Shown in pieces: positions 8,141 to 17,407 of a stretch of 64,000 bases of DNA. The stretch's first letter is position 1, and every line of letters starts with the position of its first letter. The translations under genes were made by a program, and so were the position numbers. The stretch covers positions 1,156,501 to 1,220,500 of the forward strand of contig NZ_JADQTN010000001.1 in NCBI RefSeq assembly GCF_017812015.1, in the 5' to 3' direction. A model generated the notes under the pieces. The model did not search any database. It was not told the origin of the DNA and worked only from the letters and a program-made list of their open reading frames with translations. This DNA is from Pontixanthobacter sp. CEM42. Its GTDB lineage: Bacteria; Pseudomonadota; Alphaproteobacteria; Sphingomonadales; Sphingomonadaceae.

Positions 8141-10009
8141 TCAACCTCGCTTCGATTGGGGTTTCAATTGGGTCAGATCGCGCACAGCGCCTTTGGCCGC
8201 ACTCGTGGTCATCGCGGCATAGGCTTGCAACGCCTGTGACACCATACGCGGTCGGTCTTTGGCAGGTTGCCACGCGTCCTCGCCTTTTGCCTCAACAGCA
8301 GCACGGCGTTTTGCGAGCATATCTTCAGAAACCGCCAGCGAAATCGTGCGGTTTGGAATATCGATTTCGATGATGTCACCATCCTCGACCAGAGCGATTG
8401 TGCCGCCCTCGGCTGCTTCAGGCGAAACATGGCCGATGGACAGGCCCGATGTACCTCCCGAGAAACGGCCATCGGTCAGCAAGGCACATGCCGCGCCCAG
8501 CCCTTTCGATTTCAGGTAGCTGGTGGGGTAGAGCATTTCCTGCATACCGGGTCCGCCTTTGGGACCCTCATAGCGGATCACGACCACGTCGCCCTCAACA
8601 ACCTGATCGGTCAGGATAGCGGTCACGGCATCGTCCTGGCTCTCATAGACTTTCGCGGGACCGGTGAAGGTCAGGATCGAGTCATCGACGCCTGCGGTCT
8701 TCACGATGCAGCCATCAAGCGCGATATTGCCGGAAAGCACGGCAAGCCCGCCATCCTGACTGAATGCATTCTCTGCGCTGCGGATCACGCCGTTTTCGCG
8801 GTCGGTATCTAGCGATTCCCACCGGCGCGATTGGCTGAAGGCGGTTTGTGTCGGCACTCCTCCCGGAGCGGCTGAGTAAAATTCATGCACTTTGTTGTTC
8901 TGCGTGCGACTAATGTCCCAATCGTCCAGCGCATCGGCCATGGTCGGGCTGTGCACCGTCGGCAGCGCGGTATTGAGCAGTCCCGCATTGTCTAGTTGTC
9001 CTAGGATCGACATGATCCCGCCCGCGCGGTGGACGTCCTCCATATGGACATCGTCCTTCGCCGGAGCGACGTTGGAAAGGCACGGAACACGGCGGCTGAG
9101 CCGGTCGATATCTTCCATGGTGAAATCGACGCCCGCTTCGTGCGCGGCGGCGAGAAGGTGGAGCACTGTGTTGGTCGAACCGCCCATCGCGATATCGAGC
9201 GACATGGCATTTTCGAATGCCGAGAAACTGGCAATGCTTCGCGGCAGAACGCTCTCGTCGTCTTCCTCGTAATATCGCTTGGCCAAGGTCACGATCAGGC
9301 GGCCAGCGCGCAAGAACAGGTTCTTTCGATCAGCATGGGTGGCTAGAGTCGATCCATTGCCGGGAAGAGACAAGCCTAGCGCCTCTGTCAGACAGTTCAT
9401 CGAGTTAGCCGTGAACATCCCCGAGCACGAACCGCAAGTCGGGCAGGCAGAACGCTCAATATCGGCAACTTCCTCGTCGGAGTAGCTATCATCGGCAGCG
9501 GCGACCATCGCATCAACTAGATCGAGCGCCTTTTCCTTGCCATCGATCACGACTTTGCCGGCCTCCATTGGTCCGCCTGACACGAATACAACCGGAATAT
9601 TCAACCGCATCGCGGCATTGAGCATACCCGGTGTGATCTTGTCGCAATTGGAAATGCACACCATCGCATCGGCGCAGTGGGCGTTGACCATATATTCGAC
9701 GCTGTCTGAGATGATGTCGCGGCTCGGCAGCGAATAGAGCATCCCGTCATGGCCCATCGCGATGCCATCATCGACCGCTATCGTATTGAATTCCTTGGCA
9801 ACACCGCCCGCTTCCTCAATTTCCCTCGCAACCAATTGGCCGAGGTCTTTGAGGTGGACGTGACCTGGTACGAACTGCGTGAAGCTGTTCACCACCGCAA
9901 TAATCGGCTTTCCGAAATCGCCGTCCTTCATGCCCGTGGCGCGCCATAGTCCGCGTGCGCCGGCCATATTGCGGCCATGGGTGGTGGTGCGGGAGCGATA
10001 GGCGGGCAT
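8141..10009 (-). CDS. ilvD: Dihydroxy-acid dehydratase
   Basis: A 622-residue IlvD/Edd enzyme that dehydrates 2,3-dihydroxy-isovalerate and its homologue in valine, leucine and isoleucine synthesis. The Fe-S cysteines are in [12 protein letters not shown] and [36 protein letters not shown] near the C-terminus is the usual active-site signature. Length is normal for the family. I placed the start at 10009 ([10 protein letters not shown]), with GGAG about ten bases upstream, rather than 48 bases further out. The upstream gap of 96 bases to the N-formylglutamate amidohydrolase gene probably holds a promoter. Confidence 0.97.
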   Translation of the reverse strand: MPAYRSRTTTHGRNMAGARGLWRATGMKDGDFGKPIIAVVNSFTQFVPGHVHLKDLGQLVAREIEEAGGVAKEFNTIAVDDGIAMGHDGMLYSLPSRDIISDSVEYMVNAHCADAMVCISNCDKITPGMLNAAMRLNIPVVFVSGGPMEAGKVVIDGKEKALDLVDAMVAAADDSYSDEEVADIERSACPTCGSCSGMFTANSMNCLTEALGLSLPGNGSTLATHADRKNLFLRAGRLIVTLAKRYYEEDDESVLPRSIASFSAFENAMSLDIAMGGSTNTVLHLLAAAHEAGVDFTMEDIDRLSRRVPCLSNVAPAKDDVHMEDVHRAGGIMSILGQLDNAGLLNTALPTVHSPTMADALDDWDISRTQNNKVHEFYSAAPGGVPTQTAFSQSRRWESLDTDRENGVIRSAENAFSQDGGLAVLSGNIALDGCIVKTAGVDDSILTFTGPAKVYESQDDAVTAILTDQVVEGDVVVIRYEGPKGGPGMQEMLYPTSYLKSKGLGAACALLTDGRFSGGTSGLSIGHVSPEAAEGGTIALVEDGDIIEIDIPNRTISLAVSEDMLAKRRAAVEAKGEDAWQPAKDRPRMVSQALQAYAAMTTSAAKGAVRDLTQLKPQSKRG

Positions 10010-10105
10010 TGAGAACTCCGGTATTCTGGAAGAATGTGCGGTATGTTGTGCCAGCAATGCTACCCTACCGGAAGGCGTATCCGAAACAGAAAATCTTGCG
10101 TGCGC

Positions 10106-10840
10106 TTAGGTTTCCGCTTTGAGAGCCAGCGCAACACGGTTGGCAACATCGGTGACCAGCGACGCCCAACGAGCTTGTTCCGCCTTGGTGCCGATCAAAT
10201 CCTGCCGGATCTCAACGGTAATATATTTCCGGCCTTTCGCCTCCGCATGGCGATCCATCGTCGCATTAAGTTGCTTGCCCGAATAGGGTTCGTTGTCGCC
10301 GACATTCAGCCCTTCTTCGCCAAACAGGCGGATCGCATGGCGGGCGGCGCTATCATCCTGATTGTAGAGTAGCGCCACTTCCCATGGGCGATCCTCCATT
10401 TTGGATTCAAGTTTCGGTGTAAAGCTATGTAATGCAACGATCAGTTCGGGATCGGCCTCGTCCAGCCAATCTGCAAGCGCCGCGTGATAAGGGCGGTGAA
10501 AACGGTCCAAACGCCCCTCCACATCCGCGCCAATATTTCCCGCAATTACATGTCCGTCGCTCTCGGTTGGAACAACTGCAAGAGCATCTTCGGTCCGGTG
10601 CAGATCGCAGACCAAGCGACTGACAGTGGCAATATGCGCTGCGACATCGTGACGTCGTGCCATCCGGTCGGCAATGCCGCCGGTGCCGATATCATAGCCG
10701 ATGTGAGTGTCCAGAAGGCCCTTGGCGATACCCAGTTCGATATCATCGGGCACATAGTTCGCTGCATGGTCGGCAACGCACACAATCCCGCCGCGACGGG
10801 GTTCGCCGACTTGGCGATATGGTAGATCATCCATCATCAT
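10106..10840 (-). CDS. N-formylglutamate amidohydrolase
   Basis: A 244-residue zinc-type amidohydrolase of the N-formylglutamate amidohydrolase family, which releases formate and glutamate at the end of one histidine-degradation route. Visible landmarks are CVADHAANYVP near the N-terminus, the DIGTGG segment, RLVCDLHRTED, LIVALHSFTP and ITVEIRQDLIG. No hut genes are next to it, so its role in histidine breakdown is not shown by context. Three consecutive Met codons open the gene, and the exact start among them is undecided. It follows ispE by 13 bases. Confidence 0.92.
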   Translation of the reverse strand: MMMDDLPYRQVGEPRRGGIVCVADHAANYVPDDIELGIAKGLLDTHIGYDIGTGGIADRMARRHDVAAHIATVSRLVCDLHRTEDALAVVPTESDGHVIAGNIGADVEGRLDRFHRPYHAALADWLDEADPELIVALHSFTPKLESKMEDRPWEVALLYNQDDSAARHAIRLFGEEGLNVGDNEPYSGKQLNATMDRHAEAKGRKYITVEIRQDLIGTKAEQARWASLVTDVANRVALALKAET

Positions 10841-10853
10841 GGAAGTGAATTTC

Positions 10854-11666
10854 CTATCTCAGCGTTCCGGGCATCTGCCACCAATCTGGGTGGTCGAATG
10901 CCAGCTTTTCTGCGGCTTCGCGCATGACGTCATGACTGCGATATAGCGCAAAACACGTCGCACCTGAACCCGACATACGGCTGAGAAAAGCATCTGTTCC
11001 GTTCAGGGACTCCAGCACTGTTGAGATTTCGGGACAGATGCTGATCGCGGGCGCTTCGAGATCATTGCGACCTTTCTGAGCGATCAGCGATGCCGTGCCA
11101 GTCGGCATTGGTCCGTGATCTTCGCCGTCCCACGCTTTAAACACCGGCCCTGTGGCTAAAGGAATGCGCGGATTGACAAGCAGAACCGATGTGCCGGTCA
11201 GATTACTCTCGATGGTTTCCAGTTCGGTGCCCGTGCCGCGCCCGATACACGTCAGGCTCTCGACACACGCAGGAACATCAGCCCCAAGCGCCGCAGCGCG
11301 TGCCTGCCAATCATCGGGCAGACCATGAATTTCGCGAACAATCCGGAAGATCGCACCGGCATCAGCAGACCCGCCACCAAGGCCAGCCGCAACGGGCAAA
11401 TTCTTCTCAAGCATGACTCGCAAGCCATTGGCACGTGGTAATTTTCCAAGAGCCTTGGTAGCGATGTTGTCGAATGGATCAGTCAGCGCAGTGCCGAATT
11501 CGCCAACGACCGTGACCTCATCCTGCTCCGCCGCACTTGCTGTCAAAACATCGCCCTGATCGACAAACGCAAACAACGTCTCAAGCTCGTGATACCCATC
11601 ATCCCTCCGCGCACGAACATGCAGCGCAAGGTTGATCTTGGCGTAGGCGGTTTGGATGTGAGCCAT
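10854..11666 (-). CDS. ispE: 4-(cytidine 5'-diphospho)-2-C-methyl-D-erythritol kinase
   Basis: A 270-residue GHMP kinase that phosphorylates CDP-methylerythritol in the non-mevalonate isoprenoid pathway. The N-terminus AYAKINLALHV with RDDGYHEL and the glycine-rich ATP loop LPVAAGLGGGSADAG are diagnostic. MSGSGATCFALY near residue 235 is the third GHMP motif. The start overlaps the stop of the upstream small gene by one base (TAATG), indicating coupling. Length is normal. Confidence 0.96.
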   Translation of the reverse strand: MAHIQTAYAKINLALHVRARRDDGYHELETLFAFVDQGDVLTASAAEQDEVTVVGEFGTALTDPFDNIATKALGKLPRANGLRVMLEKNLPVAAGLGGGSADAGAIFRIVREIHGLPDDWQARAAALGADVPACVESLTCIGRGTGTELETIESNLTGTSVLLVNPRIPLATGPVFKAWDGEDHGPMPTGTASLIAQKGRNDLEAPAISICPEISTVLESLNGTDAFLSRMSGSGATCFALYRSHDVMREAAEKLAFDHPDWWQMPGTLR

Positions 11667-11986
11667 TATTTGTCGGCGCCATCCAGGCGTTCAAGCTCAT
11701 TCAACAGCTCTTGAATGGTAAACCGGCCATCATCAGTGAGCGGGAGTTCAATAGCTACCGCTCTCGTACGAATGCTCTCCAAAGCGGCATCGCTGATCGG
11801 CTGAGTTATAAATCCAGCCCATTCGACGTGCAGCCAACGACCTTCCAGCAGCTTCTGTAGCGCCTCAGCAATCTCACCAGCGGAGCGATCCACCGGAGCC
11901 ATCCGCACAACGACACCTGCGCTGGCAACAATTGCGGCCAAAGTTGCTAGCCGACCCACAACTGCCTTAGCTGCGTTAATGATCAC
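11666..11986 (-). CDS. Small membrane-anchored protein of unknown function
   Basis: A 106-residue protein. The first 30 residues (INAAKAVVGRLATLAAIVAS) form one probable membrane segment or uncleaved signal. The rest is a soluble mixed region with the helix EIAEALQKLLEGRW and a C-terminal helix IQELLNELERLDG. No named family recognised. It lies between the ETF-QO gene (22 bases away) and ispE, into whose start its stop runs, so the three are likely one transcript. Confidence 0.65.
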   Translation of the reverse strand: MIINAAKAVVGRLATLAAIVASAGVVVRMAPVDRSAGEIAEALQKLLEGRWLHVEWAGFITQPISDAALESIRTRAVAIELPLTDDGRFTIQELLNELERLDGADK

Positions 11987-12008
11987 AATGTATCGGCGTG
12001 ACTGCGCA

Positions 12009-13670
12009 TCACATATTCGGATAATTCGGACCGCCGCCGCCTTCGGGCGTGGTCCAGTTGATGTTCTGGTTCGGATCCTTGATATCGCAGGTCTTGCAGT
12101 GAACGCAGTTTTGCGAGTTGATCTGGAATTTCATCGAACCATCGCTCTCGTCTTCCAACCACTCATAAACACCCGCCGGGCAATAGCGCGTTGACGGGCC
12201 AGCATAGACGCCCAACTCGCTCTGTTTCTGCAGGTCAAGATCGGCCACTTTCAGGTGGACCGGCTGGTCTTCGGCATGGTTAGTGTAGCTGAACGATACC
12301 GAGGTTAGGCGGTCAAAGCTGATCTCTCCATCGGGCTTTGGATAGTCGATAGGGCGATACAGATCGGCGCGGCCCAGCTTGGTATAATCGGGATCGTGCT
12401 TCATCGTGATCGGCAAGCCAATCTTGAGCTGGCGCATCCACATATCGATGCCAGCGATAACTGTGCCGTAATCGCCTCCAAATTTGGCAATGGCGGGTTG
12501 AGCATTCTGAACCTGCTTCAACTCCTTGGCGATCCAGCTTTCACGCAAATTCGGTTCGTAATCGGTCAGTTCGGTTTTCTCGGCACCACTTGCAATGGCC
12601 TCAGCCGCCGCTTCTGCCGCCAGCATGCCGCTCTTCATGGCGGTATGGCTGCCCTTGATACGAGGAACATTCACGAAGCCAGCTGCGCAGCCAATCAGCG
12701 CGCCGCCCGGGAATGCGAGCTTCGGCACAGATTGCCAACCGCCTTCGTTAATGGCTCTCGCGCCATAGGCAACGCGCTTTCCGCCTTCGAGATATTCCTT
12801 GATGACCGGATGGGTTTTCCAGCGCTGGAACTCCTGAAACGGCGAGACATAAGGGTTTTCATAATCGAGCGCGGTCACGAAACCGAGCGCTACCTGACCG
12901 TTTGCTTGGTGATACAGGAAGCCCCCGCCCCATGTATCAGTCTCGCTGAGAGGCCAGCCTTGGGTGTGGATCACCCGACCCGGCTCATGCTTGGCAGGAT
13001 CAATGTCCCACAGCTCTTTAATGCCAAGGCCGTAAACCTGCGGCTGGCAATCAGCCTCCAGATCGAACTTGGCTTTCATTTCCTTGGTCAGATTGCCGCG
13101 AACACCCTCTGCAAACAGCGTGTATTTCGCTTCGATTTCCATACCGGGTGCGAAATCACCTTTGTGCGACCCGTCCTCGGCGATGCCCATATCTTGTGTC
13201 ACAACGCCGCGCACCGCGCCATTCTCATCAAACATCACTTCGGCAGCGGGGAAGCCGGGGAAGACCATTACGCCGAGCGCCTCTGCCTGCTCACCCAGCC
13301 AGCGTGTCATGCTGCCCAGCGAACCGGTGTAGCAACCATGGTTGGACATGAACGGCGGCATCATCAGATGCGGCATTCCGTACTTACCGCCCTTGGTCAG
13401 AACCCAGTGCCAATTATCGGTGACCGGCGTTTCGGCCATCGGGCAATCCATATCGCGCCAATCAGGCAAGAGTTCATCCAAAGCTTTTGGATCAACAACC
13501 GCACCAGACAGGATATGCGCGCCGATTTCGGAGCCTTTTTCAAGCACCACAACCTCAAGATCTTCATTGATCTGTTTAAGACGGATTGACGCTGCAAGGC
13601 CTGCTGGCCCACCACCCACAATCACTACGTCACACGGCATTGATTCGCGTTCTATCGCTTCGGCGCTCAT
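12009..13670 (-). CDS. Electron transfer flavoprotein-ubiquinone oxidoreductase
   Basis: A 553-residue inner-membrane flavoprotein passing electrons from ETF to ubiquinone, linking acyl-CoA and other dehydrogenations to respiration. The FAD-binding VVIVGGGPAGLAASIRL is at residues about 15-31. Membrane-inserting and quinone-region motifs follow, and the C-terminus carries the 4Fe-4S ligands YCPAG and NCVHCKTCDIKDP. Length is normal. I chose Met at 13670 (MSAEAIERES); an in-frame start seven codons upstream exists. A fatty acyl-CoA synthetase gene elsewhere in the window fits the same metabolism. The etfAB genes are not in view. Confidence 0.96.
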   Translation of the reverse strand: MSAEAIERESMPCDVVIVGGGPAGLAASIRLKQINEDLEVVVLEKGSEIGAHILSGAVVDPKALDELLPDWRDMDCPMAETPVTDNWHWVLTKGGKYGMPHLMMPPFMSNHGCYTGSLGSMTRWLGEQAEALGVMVFPGFPAAEVMFDENGAVRGVVTQDMGIAEDGSHKGDFAPGMEIEAKYTLFAEGVRGNLTKEMKAKFDLEADCQPQVYGLGIKELWDIDPAKHEPGRVIHTQGWPLSETDTWGGGFLYHQANGQVALGFVTALDYENPYVSPFQEFQRWKTHPVIKEYLEGGKRVAYGARAINEGGWQSVPKLAFPGGALIGCAAGFVNVPRIKGSHTAMKSGMLAAEAAAEAIASGAEKTELTDYEPNLRESWIAKELKQVQNAQPAIAKFGGDYGTVIAGIDMWMRQLKIGLPITMKHDPDYTKLGRADLYRPIDYPKPDGEISFDRLTSVSFSYTNHAEDQPVHLKVADLDLQKQSELGVYAGPSTRYCPAGVYEWLEDESDGSMKFQINSQNCVHCKTCDIKDPNQNINWTTPEGGGGPNYPNM

Positions 13671-13759
13671 AGTGGCTCTATTCCCTATCAATTAGCTGCG
13701 TCTAAAGTCGCTGAAACCCTTGAATACTGCGGCGCAGCAGGTCAAGACCCGTGCCAGCG

Positions 13760-14515
13760 ATGACCGAGCCCTCACCTTCTACTTTAGCTAACGAATTTGC
13801 AGCAGCTTTGGACTGGTGGCGCGACGCGGGCGTCGATCATGATTTCGCCGATGACGTTACGGACTGGCTGGTCGCGCCGGAGGCTCAAAGCGCACAGCAA
13901 GAACATCAGCCTAAGCCGAAGAAAAAGGCCGAACCTGCCCCGCCGCCTCCACCAAAGAAAATTGGCGGCGCGCGCGAGGATTGGCCAGCAGAGCTTGCTG
14001 CCTTTCAACAATGGCTCGTCAGCAGTGAGGAACTAGACGGCGGCGGCGCATTTCCGCCAATCGCTCCGCGCGGTTCCGCAGGTGCAGAACTGATGGTTAT
14101 TTTGCCAGAGCCCGAGGAAAACGACAGCGACGATCTGCTGGCCGGGCCGCAAGGGCGTTTGCTAGCGGGCATTATGCAGGCCGCTGCAATATCAGATGAC
14201 GATATCTATCTCGCCACCGTGCTGCGCCGTCACACGCCGATGCCCGATTGGCAGGCTTTGCGCAGCGCTGGCATTGGCGAAGTCCTGTCACACCACATCG
14301 CTCTCGCTGCGCCGAAACGGATCCTAGCGTTCGGCCGTAACATTCCGCCGCTACTCGGGAACGATACGGCGCAGGGCACTGTAATTTTACCGAATTTTAA
14401 CCATGAAGGCGGAAGCATACCCGCAATGGGTGTCGGCTCCCTGGCTGAATTGCTGCGATCCGCAGGAAGACGTCAAAGGTTCTGGCAGCGCTGGCTCGAA
14501 TGGACGGATAGCTAA
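13760..14515 (+). CDS. Uracil-DNA glycosylase superfamily protein, degenerate (no cysteines)
   Basis: A 251-residue protein with a sphingomonad UDG-family layout: an N-terminal ALDWWRDAGVDHDF helix, a Pro/Lys-rich linker (about residues 50-75, KPKKKAEPAPPPPPKK), then a UDG-like core. The core shows MVILPEPEENDSDDLLAGPQGRLLAGIM, the counterpart of the family-4 GEAPG...GPAGKLL region, and YLATVLRRHTP, the counterpart of YITNVVKCRPP. There is no cysteine anywhere, so the family-4 Fe-S cluster is absent. The expected C-terminal HPS/HPR catalytic motif is replaced by MGVGSLAELLRS. Repair activity is therefore doubtful. ATG 13760 is used; GTG 13751 is an alternative. Confidence 0.7.
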   Translation: MTEPSPSTLANEFAAALDWWRDAGVDHDFADDVTDWLVAPEAQSAQQEHQPKPKKKAEPAPPPPPKKIGGAREDWPAELAAFQQWLVSSEELDGGGAFPPIAPRGSAGAELMVILPEPEENDSDDLLAGPQGRLLAGIMQAAAISDDDIYLATVLRRHTPMPDWQALRSAGIGEVLSHHIALAAPKRILAFGRNIPPLLGNDTAQGTVILPNFNHEGGSIPAMGVGSLAELLRSAGRRQRFWQRWLEWTDS

Positions 14516-14516
14516 T

Positions 14517-16298
14517 TTGAAACAGTTTGGCGGAATTCAGAAGGCCGTGTTGATGCTCGCAGGCGCTCTCGCTTGCGGTGTTTCCACACCAGTTGTGGCG
14601 AATAGCAGCGCGGCGGAATATTTCCGCGACCGCGCATCCTCCACCAACGTGCCCGAGCTATTGAGCCGCCGCGACCGCGAATATTATTCCAGCCTTTTCG
14701 ATGCAATTGACGGCCAGAATTGGGACCGTGTCCAATCGTTGTTCAGCCAGCGCGATGATGGCCCTCTGCACCAAGTTGCCCTCGCCGAATATTATCTTCA
14801 CGCCAACAGCCCGCGTGTTGAAGGCGACCAGATCGCCAATTGGCTCTCGTCAGGTCGCTATCTGCCGCATGCAGAGCAACTGACCCGTTTGGGCGAGAAA
14901 CGCGGCCTGAACGCAACTTACGGCTTACCGCAGGCGCAATCACTGGTGCGCCAGCCTTACAAATCAAAGCGCATCCGGCCCAAAACCGTGCGCGATGGCA
15001 CAATGCCTGCTTCAATCCGCAGCGCGATCCTCGACAAGATTAAGAATGACGATCCCGATGGCGCCCGTATTTTGCTCGATGGTATCGATGCGAGCCTGAG
15101 CTCCGCTGCCCGTGCCGAATGGCGTCAGCGCGTTGCATTTAGCTATTACATCGAAAACGATGATCCTGCGGCATTCGCCGTTGCACAGACCGTCAACGAA
15201 GGCACTGGCGGTTGGGTCGCCGAAGGTAATTGGGTCGCAGGTCTCGCCGCATGGCGGATGAAGGATTGCGGCAGCTCCGCGGTCTATTTCGAGCAAGCGG
15301 CCATTGGCTCAACCAATATCGAACTCACCGCCGCTGCACGCTATTGGGCCGCCCGCTCCTACATGCGTTGCCGCGCGCCGGAAAAAGTGACTGAACAACT
15401 GCGCGCAGCCGCTGATCTTGACGAAACGCTGTACGGAATGCTGGCCCGCGAACAACTCGGCCAAGCACTGCCGCAATCGCACTCGACCGCCGATTTTGAT
15501 CTGGAAGATTGGCAGAAAATCCGCAGCGTCGACAATGTCCGCACAGCCGTTGGCCTTGCCGAAATTGGCCGCGGCAACCTAGCCGACGAAGTCCTGCGTC
15601 ATCAGGCGAAGATAGGTGACGCCGAGCATTACGGCGAATTGTCGCGTCTGGCACGCGAACTCGGCCTGCCATCAACGCAGCTATGGATGGCGCACAATGC
15701 CCCGCGCGGTGCGAGAGCAGAGCCAGCATTGCAGTACCCTGCCCCTCGCTGGACACCAGTGAACGGTTGGAAAGTCGATCCAGCGCTGGCTTATGCTCAC
15801 ACGCTACAGGAATCGAACTTCCGTCCGGCAGTCGTTAGCCCAGCCGGTGCGCGCGGATTGATGCAGATTATGCCCGCGGCAGCCAAGGACCACCGCCGCA
15901 AGCTCGGCGTTGCAGGCAATGCACGCGATTTGTCTCAACCCGAGATCAACCTGGCCTTCGGTCAAGAACACCTGAACATGCTGCGTGATAGCCGCGCGAC
16001 ACAAGGGCTACTGCCCAAAATTATGGCGGCCTATAATGCCGGCCTGACGCCGGTTACGCGCTGGAACAGCGAAATCCGCGATCAGGGCGACGCGCTTCTC
16101 TACATGGAGAGCATCCCCTATTGGGAAACGCGTGGTTACGTTTCAATCGTGATGCGCAATTACTGGATGTATGAACGCCAAGCAGGCGGCGCATCCGAAA
16201 GCCGCAAAGCGCTGGCGCAAGGCATGTGGCCGACCTTCCCCGGAATGGGTTCCAACAGCTCTAGCACCAACGGCGTACGCCTGAGCGTGCGGGATTGA
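14517..16298 (+). CDS. Soluble lytic murein transglycosylase (SLT family)
   Basis: About 593 residues. A signal peptide (KAVLMLAGALACGVSTPVVA) opens the protein, followed by a long helical TPR-like region (about 40-430) and a C-terminal SLT domain. The SLT domain has the catalytic Glu in HTLQESNFRPAVVSPAGARG followed by LMQIMPAAA and IMAAYNAG. It should cleave peptidoglycan glycan strands with 1,6-anhydro product in the periplasm. The start is taken as TTG 14517, just after the UDG stop, with GGACGGA upstream, because the signal peptide begins there. A longer frame from 14403 lies inside the previous gene and is unlikely. Confidence 0.88.
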   Translation: MKQFGGIQKAVLMLAGALACGVSTPVVANSSAAEYFRDRASSTNVPELLSRRDREYYSSLFDAIDGQNWDRVQSLFSQRDDGPLHQVALAEYYLHANSPRVEGDQIANWLSSGRYLPHAEQLTRLGEKRGLNATYGLPQAQSLVRQPYKSKRIRPKTVRDGTMPASIRSAILDKIKNDDPDGARILLDGIDASLSSAARAEWRQRVAFSYYIENDDPAAFAVAQTVNEGTGGWVAEGNWVAGLAAWRMKDCGSSAVYFEQAAIGSTNIELTAAARYWAARSYMRCRAPEKVTEQLRAAADLDETLYGMLAREQLGQALPQSHSTADFDLEDWQKIRSVDNVRTAVGLAEIGRGNLADEVLRHQAKIGDAEHYGELSRLARELGLPSTQLWMAHNAPRGARAEPALQYPAPRWTPVNGWKVDPALAYAHTLQESNFRPAVVSPAGARGLMQIMPAAAKDHRRKLGVAGNARDLSQPEINLAFGQEHLNMLRDSRATQGLLPKIMAAYNAGLTPVTRWNSEIRDQGDALLYMESIPYWETRGYVSIVMRNYWMYERQAGGASESRKALAQGMWPTFPGMGSNSSSTNGVRLSVRD

Positions 16299-16311
16299 TC
16301 CGCGCACGCTG

Positions 16312-16839
16312 ATGCCAATCAAAGAAGATCTTCAGTTCAAGCCGATCAATATCGCGATTATTACGGTTTCCGACACGCGGACTTTGGAAACAGACAGTTC
16401 GGGCGACCTGCTGGCGGATCGGATCAAAGGTGCCGGGCACATACTTGCGGCACGCGTGATCGAAAAAGATGACGCCGATGTTCTCGCAAACCGTCTGAAC
16501 AGCTGGATCGATGATAGCCGGATCGATGCGATCATTACCACCGGCGGTACTGGATTGACCGGCCGCGACGTAACGCCAGAGGCCTTGGACCGCGTCAAAG
16601 AGAAAGACATCCCCGGCTTTGGCGAGCTGTTCCGTTATCTCAGCTTGAAAAGTATTGGCACTAGCACCGTGCAGAGCCGGGCATGCGCTGTTCTCTCGCG
16701 CGGGACCTATATCTTCGCTCTGCCCGGTTCGAATGGCGCGGTGAAGGATGGCTGGGACGGTATTCTGGCGGAGCAACTCGATAGCCGGAACAAGCCCTGC
16801 AATTTTGTCGATCTTATGCCGAGATTGAGGGAACAATAA
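16312..16839 (+). CDS. moaB: Molybdenum cofactor biosynthesis protein B
   Basis: A 175-residue MoaB/Mog-type protein. INIAIITVSDTR, IITTGGTGLTGRDVTPEAL and FALPGSNGAVKDGWD are the molybdopterin-binding signatures. It would act in the adenylylation step of molybdopterin synthesis; MoaB and MogA cannot be separated with certainty by eye, though the short length and DxxRIDAI segment favour MoaB. It lies 13 bases after the transglycosylase gene. No other moa genes are in view. Confidence 0.92.
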   Translation: MPIKEDLQFKPINIAIITVSDTRTLETDSSGDLLADRIKGAGHILAARVIEKDDADVLANRLNSWIDDSRIDAIITTGGTGLTGRDVTPEALDRVKEKDIPGFGELFRYLSLKSIGTSTVQSRACAVLSRGTYIFALPGSNGAVKDGWDGILAEQLDSRNKPCNFVDLMPRLREQ

Positions 16840-16840
16840 T

Positions 16841-17368
16841 TTGGCTAAGAAGCCGAGCACCCGTCAGATCCGCAAGGCCCAGCGCGAGCTGCTTGAGCCG
16901 CGTATTGCCGAGGCCGGCTTCACCGGAAAGTATTCCGAATGGCACCGCGATACCGGCACGGCAATGCAATTTATCTCGATTGATCCAGCGAAGTATGGCG
17001 GCAGTTTTTCGATTAGCGGAGCATGGGGCACGCACAAAAGTTTCGGCGAAAACCTGCCTACTCTTGCCGCAACCAAATTCGAGGATCGAGCTAAGGTGAT
17101 GCGGCTCATCCCACTTTGGCATCTGGACGGCATGCAACATGCCTATCGCGTTTCGCATTTCGAGTATGTGCATTTTACGGCCGACGAAGAAAGTTGCCGT
17201 GCGTTGATCAACGAAGCGCTACCGGGCCTTGAAGCATTATTGAGATGGTTCGACACAAAGGAAATGGGCAAGGAGCTGGGCACGGTTTTCAGCGCGGTCG
17301 GAAGCGCCGCCAATCCGGAACTTCTCAAGCGCATCGCTTCAGCAAAGGCAGAACTCGGTCTTTATTGA
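16841..17368 (+). CDS. DUF4304-like protein of unknown function
   Basis: A 175-residue soluble protein starting at TTG 16841, one base after the moaB stop; AGGGAAC about eight bases upstream supports the start. The order LLEPRIAEAGFTGKYSEWHRD, then MQFISIDPAKYGGSFSISGAWG and a C-terminal helix FDTKEMGKELG resembles DUF4304 proteins (large-domain family of unknown role). That match is by pattern only. Its function is unknown. Co-transcription with moaB is probable from spacing. Confidence 0.65.
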   Translation: MAKKPSTRQIRKAQRELLEPRIAEAGFTGKYSEWHRDTGTAMQFISIDPAKYGGSFSISGAWGTHKSFGENLPTLAATKFEDRAKVMRLIPLWHLDGMQHAYRVSHFEYVHFTADEESCRALINEALPGLEALLRWFDTKEMGKELGTVFSAVGSAANPELLKRIASAKAELGLY

Positions 17369-17407
17369 GGCCTTTCCTTTAGCCATTGTTCTGCTTATGT
17401 TCTCTCC

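Noticed and set aside
12396-13589. A 397-codon plus-strand open frame
   Set aside because: It is antisense to the ETF-QO gene, with no domain pattern; a compositional shadow.
14403-14516. Upstream start for the lytic transglycosylase
   Set aside because: The extension lies inside the UDG-like gene and would bury the signal peptide.
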